This document shows, one piece after another, positions 57,448-64,000 of a stretch of DNA of 64,000 nt (positions are counted from its first letter, which is position 1; each line of letters opens with the position of its first letter). The notes below the pieces were generated by a model, which did not search any database, was not told the DNA's origin, and was given only the letters and a program-made list of their open reading frames with translations. The stretch lies in the NCBI GenBank assembly GCA_021779935.1, contig JAJXZT010000003.1, forward strand, positions 62,001 through 126,000, written 5' to 3'. The DNA comes from Acidobacteriota bacterium. GTDB lineage: Bacteria > Acidobacteriota > Terriglobia > Terriglobales > Acidobacteriaceae. Both the position numbers and the translations under genes were made by a program.

Positions 57448-58479
57448 CTACCTCCAGAAGAATGCCGGATACGCATCCAAGTCGCCGCGAATGTGGCGAG
57501 CCAATAACAGCGACTGCACATATGGCAGGAGTCCGAAGGCGACGCGCTCACCCAAGTATGGATGCTGAATTTCCTCTTGCTTGCGTTTTTGCCATGCAAC
57601 GAGGATCTCTTTGCGTGTCGCGTCGTTCATCTGGACTGCGCCTGATTCTGATTTCTGAAATCCTTCGGCTGTCGCCTGGCGGCGATTGATGAGGGAGAGT
57701 ACGAGCCGGTCCACGAGCACCGGGCGCAGCTCTTCCATTAGGTCGAGCGCAAGGCTGGGCCGTCCAGGACGGTCAACGTGCAAATAGCCTACGCAGGGAT
57801 CGAGGCCGACGGACTCCAATGCTGCGGCAACGTCGTGCGTCAGCAGAGTATAGAGAAAAGAGAGTAGAGCGTTGACATTATCGAGCGGTGGACGGCGGCT
57901 ACGCTCGCAAAAGAAGAATTGGTCCTTGGAGACAAGGATCAGCGAATCAAAGGCGGAGAAGTATATCCTTGCGGCATCGCCCTCCAATCCTCGCATGGTG
58001 TCCAAATCTTCAGACCGTTCAATGACGGGAAGCAGACGGAGTAGTTCGCCTGACGCACGCGAGAGCACGTCGACCTCTTCGGGACCGGCGTGCTCGCGGG
58101 CTCCACGTTGCAATACCGTACGGCAATTCGCTACCTTGCCGAGTACGATGGCACGGGCGATGCGAGCTGCTGACTGCGAGCTATCAGCCATGCGATATTG
58201 CTGGCGTCGAAGCAGTACGTTTCCACGCACCGCTCCGGTTACGCGGGCAAGATATCTGCCGTGTTCGGAGAGGAATGAGACTGACACATCGTGTTCCGCA
58301 CACAGGCCAAGAAGGGGAGGCGAACACGAGACTACGCCAAAGCATACAATGCCCGAAAGCGTGTGGATTGGCACACGCAATCGGTTCTCTTGCTCCACGC
58401 GAACCAACACGCACTCGCCGTCACGCGCAAGATAGCTGCCTTGCGTGGTAACGAAAAGAGTATTCAGCAAGGCACGCAC
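57448..58479 (-). CDS. cas1: Cas1 integrase
   Basis: 343 residues from GTG 58479. The start is set by homology to the usual N-terminus (here VRALLNTLFVTTQGSYLARDGE) and by AAGGAG upstream; the open frame runs further 5' inside cas4. Active-site landmarks are E in GLEGDAARIYF, H in VGYLHVDRPGR and D in LALDLMEELRPV. It catalyses spacer insertion at the leader end with Cas2. Confidence 0.96.
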   Translation of the reverse strand: MRALLNTLFVTTQGSYLARDGECVLVRVEQENRLRVPIHTLSGIVCFGVVSCSPPLLGLCAEHDVSVSFLSEHGRYLARVTGAVRGNVLLRRQQYRMADSSQSAARIARAIVLGKVANCRTVLQRGAREHAGPEEVDVLSRASGELLRLLPVIERSEDLDTMRGLEGDAARIYFSAFDSLILVSKDQFFFCERSRRPPLDNVNALLSFLYTLLTHDVAAALESVGLDPCVGYLHVDRPGRPSLALDLMEELRPVLVDRLVLSLINRRQATAEGFQKSESGAVQMNDATRKEILVAWQKRKQEEIQHPYLGERVAFGLLPYVQSLLLARHIRGDLDAYPAFFWR

Positions 58480-58480
58480 C

Positions 58481-59122
58481 CTATTTCTCCTTGAGGATCG
58501 CGGCGACCATCCTCGCCGTGTAGTTGGACACTTGCCTACTGGTGGTCTGCTCTGGCAGGCATACATCTTTCAGAGAACATTTTTCACAATGGGGACCCAA
58601 AATCGCCGCGGGCGTCACGCCAGCGTTCTGCAACTCGTGGAGGCGTGCGGCAAGCCGTTCGGTCTCGCCGCGCAATGAGGAATCAAAAATAAGCCCCATA
58701 CGCCGTCGCGGCTCGCCATAGAAGATCGCACCTTCCGGCACTGGAACCTTCAGCATTTCTTCAAGGCAAAGCGCCTGACCACATATCTGCACTTCGTCCC
58801 AGCGTCCAGGCTTCGGCCGTCCGTGCTTGTACTCAACCGGAAACGGACGCCCTGGACCGCTACGCTGAGGATGGAATTCCACCACGTCGGCCACGCCCAC
58901 CAGTCCCAAGCGCAGAGACCGAAGACGCAAGCCTCGGCAGATGCGCACGCCATCCCGCCACTCATCCGAGCCCTCATGGGCGCGCTCATGCATCTGACGG
59001 CCCTCAGCGGTGAGGCGGTTCTCTGTCCACTGCTGCTCGAGATGAATCAATGCCCACTGCCGTTCGCAGAACGCCAAGTGCTGAAGCGCCGAGAGCGGCA
59101 GCAGGTCATCCTCGGTATACAC
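58481..59122 (-). CDS. cas4: Cas4 exonuclease
   Basis: 213 residues from GTG 59122, whose product begins MYTEDDLLPLSALQHLAFCERQWALIHLEQ, the usual form for type I-C Cas4. A more upstream TTG (59146) overlaps cas7 and is less likely. The four cysteines for the [4Fe-4S] cluster are present: C19 and the C-terminal trio in HCEKCSLKDVCLP. The RecB-like nuclease core includes FPVEYKHGRP. It trims spacers and selects the PAM side. Confidence 0.94.
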   Translation of the reverse strand: MYTEDDLLPLSALQHLAFCERQWALIHLEQQWTENRLTAEGRQMHERAHEGSDEWRDGVRICRGLRLRSLRLGLVGVADVVEFHPQRSGPGRPFPVEYKHGRPKPGRWDEVQICGQALCLEEMLKVPVPEGAIFYGEPRRRMGLIFDSSLRGETERLAARLHELQNAGVTPAAILGPHCEKCSLKDVCLPEQTTSRQVSNYTARMVAAILKEK

Positions 59123-59130
59123 TGCGGCCT

Positions 59131-60099
59131 CTACACGTAGCGCCAAACGGAGACGCCAGGCACGATCTCAGTGCCGTCTTCCGGCGGCGTAAATGTGTAA
59201 TCAGAAAAGACGCGAGGTGTCTTGACTGGCGGAATCACAACCTTCTCAAACAAGCGGTGCGCCGGAGCATCACCAAGCTTCTTTGAGTGTTCGAAGAGGT
59301 AAAGCCCTCGCACTTCCATCTCGCCGCGAGAGGCAGAGCGGTCAAGGTCGAAGAGATGTTCGAGCGCTTCAAGTAGTATGCCGAGGTCTCGTTTTTTGAA
59401 ACCTGTCTCTTCGCCGAGGAATGGCGAAATGAATCCATGCGTCCGATAGAGTGCATACGGAACGGCATATTTGCGGCCCATCTGTCCGCTCGCCGCTTTC
59501 TCGTCGCCGCCTTCACTTAGAACTGCCGTCTGTCCGGAATCGGTGGCGTTCGTTAGCGCCACGCGTGTAATGGTGTGTCCGATGGCAAGAATAGGATCGA
59601 TCGAACGCCCGAAACTTAGTTGCACGGGGCCGCGCACTTGTCCGCAATTCCACAGTTTAGTTTCGCCGCGCCCGCGACGGCCCTTGCGCGCTTCGTCATC
59701 GGACTCAGCTTCGGCCTTGCCGGTGGTCATTACGGCCCCAAACGTACGAATGTCAAAGTAGTTTTCGCACATCCATCTCCGGGCCGTCTCATTCGGCCGG
59801 TTCTCGGGCTCGATATTGTTAGCCTTATAGGCTTCTCGCTGTTCGTTGGCGAGAATGCCGCGCTCCTTCACATATATGTTGTCCGGCGGCTTCAACCCAC
59901 GCGTAAGGGTGACGTAGTTGCGAATCTTGCGCTTGATGCAAACATCCGTGACAATGCCGTGACCGGTTTCCGGATCGACGCGGGGCGCGTTGTCAGCGTC
60001 GGGGTCACCATTCGGGTTGCCGTTTGTTATGTCATACAACAGGACAAACTCGTAACGCCTATCCAGCGGATCATTGCTGTCGAATACCGGTCGGCTCAT
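59131..60099 (-). CDS. cas7c: Cas7c (Csd2) backbone protein
   Basis: 322 residues. The RAMP-type core RRYEFVLLYDITNGNPNGDPDADNAPR and the glycine-rich RTFGAVMTTG match Cas7 of type I-C. Multiple copies coat the crRNA spacer in the Cascade complex. Start overlaps the cas8c stop by four bases (ATGA). The inserted charged stretch ESDDEARKGRRGRGE is also common in this family. Confidence 0.96.
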   Translation of the reverse strand: MSRPVFDSNDPLDRRYEFVLLYDITNGNPNGDPDADNAPRVDPETGHGIVTDVCIKRKIRNYVTLTRGLKPPDNIYVKERGILANEQREAYKANNIEPENRPNETARRWMCENYFDIRTFGAVMTTGKAEAESDDEARKGRRGRGETKLWNCGQVRGPVQLSFGRSIDPILAIGHTITRVALTNATDSGQTAVLSEGGDEKAASGQMGRKYAVPYALYRTHGFISPFLGEETGFKKRDLGILLEALEHLFDLDRSASRGEMEVRGLYLFEHSKKLGDAPAHRLFEKVVIPPVKTPRVFSDYTFTPPEDGTEIVPGVSVWRYV

Positions 60100-61868
60100 T
60101 GGGTATCTCCTTCATTCAAGACTTGTGTCGGGTCGGCTTGCGCAGACTGCGGCGTTGGGGCCTTTCGAAAGAAGGCCTGTCGCTGGTGATAGTAACCGAG
60201 GGCGAATCGCCCTTGTTGTGCGATATCCAAGGTGGGCTCGAACTGCGCGGGGAACCCATCCATGATCTCTCCGGTGAGTTTCCTGTACCAATCGGGATTT
60301 CGGTTGGCCGGGACCTTGGCTAGATGCGCCTGGCTCAGCCGGAGAAGTTGCGGAAATACGGTGCCGGGGCGAGTGGAAGCGGCACCGTAGAAACGGTCAA
60401 CGATTGTCGAGTTCACCCCGGGGTTGGCTAGCGACTGGATACGCTCCAGCACTGCGAACAACCGTCCGAGAAGATACCCAGCGTCGTGAAACTCCGTGTT
60501 GAGGCTCATACGAGGGACCTCCGGATTAATCTGCGAAAAGTAAAGTTGTAGTAAGGCGGCTCGTGCAGGTGTGACCGCCTGCTCCGCACGGTTACGGGTT
60601 ACCGCTGCGCTCAAGATTAGCCGTGGAATGGGCAGACCTAGCACAGCAGCCAGAAAAACTTCACCCGGAAGCTTCGGCGGCAAGCGGTCAAGCTTCTCGA
60701 GTGGGGCCAGCGATTTCAGCAGCCAGAACAAGGGCATTGGCCTGTCACTATCTACACCGTCGAGTTCGAGGGCGTTGAAGTACTTGGCGAGCGAGTCCTC
60801 GACCTCGGCGACAGTTCCCGTGTGAACGCTGCGCAGCATAGCCCGGCCCTGCGCGCCGCTCAGAATCATGCAGTAGAAGTTTCCTTCAAGCTTCTCGGCG
60901 CTCTTCCCTGTTTTCGGCGAGAGCAGCGCAGCTTTGAGGTCGGCAGGTTGGTTGAGAATCCATGTAAGCTGGCTAGCCAAGCTCCAAGGCTCGTCCGTCC
61001 AGAAGACCGCTGTTGTATCTGGAGAAAGCCGCACTGCCTGCTGGCCCATCATCTCTGAAGCGTCGTGCGGATTCGCATATCGCTCATTCAGGCAGCGGCG
61101 CAGGCCTTCTACGTATGCCGTCATGCAGGGACGGCACACCGGGGCGTTTTCGTTGCCAGAAAAACCATATTTTTCAAACGCTGCGGCATTAAAACTTACG
61201 AGTGGGACGCCGCTCGTAACTCCTCCTGGAATCCTCAAAGAATCATGGTTCTCAACTGGAACACATTGCGCACCACACACAACACACTGACGCAGAGTCG
61301 CTTCGGGATTTGGAGATTCATTTGCCTGTACGGTCCACCATTGTCGAATTTCTGGGTCGTGATGTAGAAGTTCCAAGTTGCAAGCAATTGCAAACAAATC
61401 GTTGCTGGCCCATTTGTTCCTGTTAAGTTCAGCCGCGCACGCCACTCGCTGCTCCTCGCTTCGCAGAAACGCAACCGCTGAACGCAACAACTTTGAACCA
61501 GTTTCTTCGGCGGCTTTCGTTATAAGTTTCAGGAAAAGAAGGCGGCACTTCTCCGATTTATCAGCTCTCTTCGACGGGATTTTTCCTTCGGGAACGATGC
61601 CGAGCACATACTCGGACTTGTCCACGAGAAAGTCCGCCTCAAGATTTGAGCTTCTTCCGCATCTCCTGGGAATCGACATCAACTGCGGCTGAGGTCTTTG
61701 CTTGCGCCCCTTCCCGTCTGACACCGGGTCAGCAAGAGTTGATACGAGATTGAGAAACCGGCCTCCATCGTCGATGTTGATGATCCATGCCACTCCTTTC
61801 CCCTCAAAGGCTGGTTCTGAGACCAGTTCCTCACGCAGGGCCAGGTCGCGCAACGAAGCGAGAATCAT
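60096..61868 (-). CDS. cas8c: Cas8c (Csd1) large subunit
   Basis: 590 residues from ATG 61868, which follows GGAGGAAGTC and overlaps the cas5 stop (ATGA). It begins MILASLRDLALREELVSEPAFEGKGVAWII, typical for Csd1. A CxxC pair (CVVCGAQC) and a second (CRPC) form the zinc-like insert. It recognises the PAM and starts target unwinding. An in-frame upstream ATG four codons earlier lacks a ribosome site. Confidence 0.95.
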   Translation of the reverse strand: MILASLRDLALREELVSEPAFEGKGVAWIINIDDGGRFLNLVSTLADPVSDGKGRKQRPQPQLMSIPRRCGRSSNLEADFLVDKSEYVLGIVPEGKIPSKRADKSEKCRLLFLKLITKAAEETGSKLLRSAVAFLRSEEQRVACAAELNRNKWASNDLFAIACNLELLHHDPEIRQWWTVQANESPNPEATLRQCVVCGAQCVPVENHDSLRIPGGVTSGVPLVSFNAAAFEKYGFSGNENAPVCRPCMTAYVEGLRRCLNERYANPHDASEMMGQQAVRLSPDTTAVFWTDEPWSLASQLTWILNQPADLKAALLSPKTGKSAEKLEGNFYCMILSGAQGRAMLRSVHTGTVAEVEDSLAKYFNALELDGVDSDRPMPLFWLLKSLAPLEKLDRLPPKLPGEVFLAAVLGLPIPRLILSAAVTRNRAEQAVTPARAALLQLYFSQINPEVPRMSLNTEFHDAGYLLGRLFAVLERIQSLANPGVNSTIVDRFYGAASTRPGTVFPQLLRLSQAHLAKVPANRNPDWYRKLTGEIMDGFPAQFEPTLDIAQQGRFALGYYHQRQAFFRKAPTPQSAQADPTQVLNEGDTQ

Positions 61869-62509
61869 GACTTCCTCCATTCCGGGACCTGCAGAACGCC
61901 GTGCTCTAGGTTTGCCTGGAAAAAGCGCGCCTCGTTATGAATACCGAATTCTATGTCGTGGAGCATCAGCCCCAGCGACCGTGTCTCATCAAGAGCGGCT
62001 GGCGCATCATTGGGCGGCTCAACCCAAGCGGGAAATTCCCGGCAGCCAAGATACGGTTGGTAGTGCTGCTGCCCTCGCTCCAACCGTCGCGTGAACATTT
62101 CACGAAACTTCGATGGATTATCTTCAGCACCACCACGCTCTGTCATGTGAATACGGGCTTCAATTAGATAGTCCACGTCGCGGAGAGCCAATGTGTTTCT
62201 TTGCGCGCGGTCCTCGTCTGCAAAGAACGCTCGTAACGTCGCACCATGCAGAGCGGCGGAGGCCGCATCCCGTGTAGAGATGCGGCTGTTCACTTCATTA
62301 CGGCGGAAGGCAATCCACCGCACAGGCTTGAGCAGAAAAATGCTAAGAATCTCCCAGCGAATAGCTGGCTTCCAAAGAATCGCCTCCAACACGCCACGGG
62401 CCGCAGAGGGAGTGATGATTTCGTAGGAAACTCGCTCGGTGGAGAACTCTGGCCGCGTAAAGCAGGCCATCTCGCCGCGCACGCGCACGCGAAAAGTCGA
62501 ATCAGCCAT
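61865..62509 (-). CDS. cas5c: Cas5c (Cas5d) processing nuclease
   Basis: 214 residues. In type I-C, Cas5 both cuts the repeat RNA and caps the crRNA 5' handle, as there is no Cas6; none is seen here. It begins FRVRVRGEMACFTRPEFSTERVSYEIITPSAARGVLEAILWKP, the family's hallmark, and ends with a RAMP-like FGIHNEARFFQANLEHGVLQVP. GGAGAG lies just before the ATG. Confidence 0.96.
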   Translation of the reverse strand: MADSTFRVRVRGEMACFTRPEFSTERVSYEIITPSAARGVLEAILWKPAIRWEILSIFLLKPVRWIAFRRNEVNSRISTRDAASAALHGATLRAFFADEDRAQRNTLALRDVDYLIEARIHMTERGGAEDNPSKFREMFTRRLERGQQHYQPYLGCREFPAWVEPPNDAPAALDETRSLGLMLHDIEFGIHNEARFFQANLEHGVLQVPEWRKS

Positions 62510-62832
62510 CGATACTCTCCAGTTGTTTGGAGCTGAATCGTCAATCGAAAGGGGGAGGGCCGGATGGCTTCACAAACAAGAAATACCAGGTCATTCGATT
62601 GCCCAAATCGGCTGCGACAAAAAACTAGCTCATGAAAATCCGCTGGGCAACAAAATACGAACGCCCATGGAATCTGAGTCGCCAACGGGAAGGAACCTAA
62701 ACGGAAAGATCATCAGTGAGAAGGAGACTCCTTCATGCAGCGATATTCCTCCGCGCAATTGGGCTGTGAGAGGAAGTATTCGCTCCGGAATCCTGCCCCC
62801 AACAGCCGAGCTCAGTAATACCGCAAGTGCTC
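62510..62832. other. Gap between cas3 and cas5
   Basis: About 320 bases without a convincing gene. It is a long gap for this operon and could carry a separate promoter for cas5 onward. Confidence 0.4.
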
Positions 62833-64000
62833 TCAGGCGATCAAATGTTCCGGCTCAGGATTTTTCCGTCCCTGCCAACCGAAGCCGTATTGCTCACTGT
62901 AAATGTACTCAGCGCCCTCGCAAACTGCCCAGGCCCGCGCGGCCCCCTTATAGAGCGGCTCAATGACACCGAGGGTATGTAGCTCTTCGATTTCCTTGTC
63001 GTAAAGCTGCACGAAATATCTTTGGAGGGCTCGCAGACTCTGCCGGCTGGGTCCCTCGTGGCGAAGCCGTGCAAGCAATTCCTTCCACCTGCCGAAAGGT
63101 GCAAGTACCGAGTGCCCGTTTTCCTCAATCATGCGGAATTTTTCATCTACCGAGGGAAAATCGAATTCTCTTTCGCAAGTCGCGATTCCGGCGGCGTCGG
63201 TATTCACAATGCGCTCGTCAAGGACGCAGCGAAAGTACTCCGAAAACAGCGCCGGATCGTTCAGATCAAGCTCAAAGCCCGGACGCTTTAGAAATGCAAC
63301 CGACACCTCCAGTTCTCGCCGCAAACTGTTCGAAGGAGGACGTGAGGTTGCGCGGAAGATGTGGAATTCTCCTGGCTGTTCGCCGTCAAGCTCGCGATTG
63401 CAGCGTCCAGCGGCCTGTGCCAATGTTTCCAATCCGGCTAGTGCACGGAACACCACCGGGAAACTGATATCGACGCCTGCCTCGATCAATTGTGTCGCTA
63501 TTAAGCGGCAAGGTTGTTTTGCCCATAGAGTCTCACGAACTCTGCCGAGTACCTGTCTGCGATGAGCGGCACACATCCGTGCGGAAAGATGCCAGCAACC
63601 CTCAACCATTTTCGCTAACTGTTCCGCATCCTTGCGGCTATGAACAATGGCCATCACGCGAGAGTGCTGCTGAAGCTTTTCGGCAAGCTCCTGCAAAGGC
63701 AGAGACTGATCGATTCCGCCTTCCATGACAACACAAAATCGATTCTTCACGACCGCGAAGAATGGTCGGGGATCTGTGATAATCGGACGTGGTTCTGGGT
63801 CCATGCGAGGACCTATTTCCACTCCCGGCTCTGGCGTGGGCTGCGTTGCCGTGCAGTGCACAACAGTTGTGCCGAAATACCGGCTCAGTAGACCAAGAAT
63901 GCGCCGGATGGGAGCCAAGAGGCCTACCGGAAACGTCTGCACCTCATCAAGTACAACAACACTATCTGCGATACTGTGCAGCTTACGGCAGGAGGTTTTT
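62833..64000 (-). CDS. cas3: Cas3 helicase-nuclease (5' part outside window)
   Basis: The frame is open to the end of the window, so 388 C-terminal residues are visible. The Walker B box VVLDEVQTFPV lies at 63930-63960, followed by VHCTATQP (motif III), VMAIVHSRKDAEQLA (motif IV), LIATQLIEAGVDISFPVVFRAL (motif V) and QAAGRCNRE (motif VI). The HD nuclease domain and Walker A are beyond the window. Cas3 is recruited by Cascade to unwind and cut the target. It is the first cas gene in the direction of transcription. Confidence 0.96.
   Translation of the reverse strand, partial: KTSCRKLHSIADSVVVLDEVQTFPVGLLAPIRRILGLLSRYFGTTVVHCTATQPTPEPGVEIGPRMDPEPRPIITDPRPFFAVVKNRFCVVMEGGIDQSLPLQELAEKLQQHSRVMAIVHSRKDAEQLAKMVEGCWHLSARMCAAHRRQVLGRVRETLWAKQPCRLIATQLIEAGVDISFPVVFRALAGLETLAQAAGRCNRELDGEQPGEFHIFRATSRPPSNSLRRELEVSVAFLKRPGFELDLNDPALFSEYFRCVLDERIVNTDAAGIATCEREFDFPSVDEKFRMIEENGHSVLAPFGRWKELLARLRHEGPSRQSLRALQRYFVQLYDKEIEELHTLGVIEPLYKGAARAWAVCEGAEYIYSEQYGFGWQGRKNPEPEHLIA

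Noticed and set aside
15217-64000. A copy of the tRNA-Val 3' end as right attachment site
   Set aside because: I scanned by eye for the T-arm and acceptor sequence and found no match.

Overview
The window looks like part of a chromosome of an Acidobacteriota bacterium, probably class Terriglobia. This rests on the GC-rich coding style and on a set of families common there: a large DUF5916 protein, a two-haem cytochrome of the photosynthetic-reaction-centre cytochrome family, a DUF3667 membrane protein and a secreted VWA protein. No 16S gene is present, so the assignment is an inference.

Bases 1-15140 are ordinary core chromosome: the VWA protein (cut by the window start), a secreted helical-repeat protein, a CDGSH iron-sulfur protein, the DUF5916 protein, the cytochrome, a class III aminotransferase, cysteinyl-tRNA synthetase (cysS), a rhodanese-like and a TlpA-like thiol protein, an EamA exporter, and a CDP-alcohol phosphatidyltransferase with a coupled partner.

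A tRNA-Val(GAC) at 15141-15217 marks the start of an integrative and conjugative element running to about 38.3 kb. It carries an integrase and excisionase, an ArdC-like antirestriction protein, a ParB-like protein, a SIR2-HerA NAD-depleting defence pair on the opposite strand, a type IV secretion operon (VirB2-3-4-9-10-5-6-8), SSB, four uncharacterised proteins including two with winged-helix-like N-termini, a VirD4 coupling protein and a VirB11 ATPase. No recognisable relaxase is present. HerA is split by a frameshift. A fragment of an IS3-type transposase lies just after VirB11. No matching right attachment site was seen, so the right boundary is uncertain.

Bases 38.3-49.9 kb hold a tandem universal stress protein, an RND efflux operon (adaptor, pump, outer-membrane lipoprotein), a STAS protein and a sigma-like protein joined by a strong hairpin, a small beta-barrel protein and a GAF-GAF-AAA+-Fis sigma-54 activator.

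Bases 50272-64000 are a type I-C CRISPR-Cas locus. The array has 102 repeats by hand count, 101 spacers. It is followed by a leader and by cas2, cas1, cas4, cas7, cas8c, cas5 and cas3, all on the minus strand. cas3 is cut by the window end. The array would be transcribed on the minus strand, so the newest spacers are near 56.9 kb and the oldest, decayed repeat is at 50.27 kb. Two spacers differ at four sites that are all synonymous in one frame, which suggests repeated sampling of one conserved phage gene.
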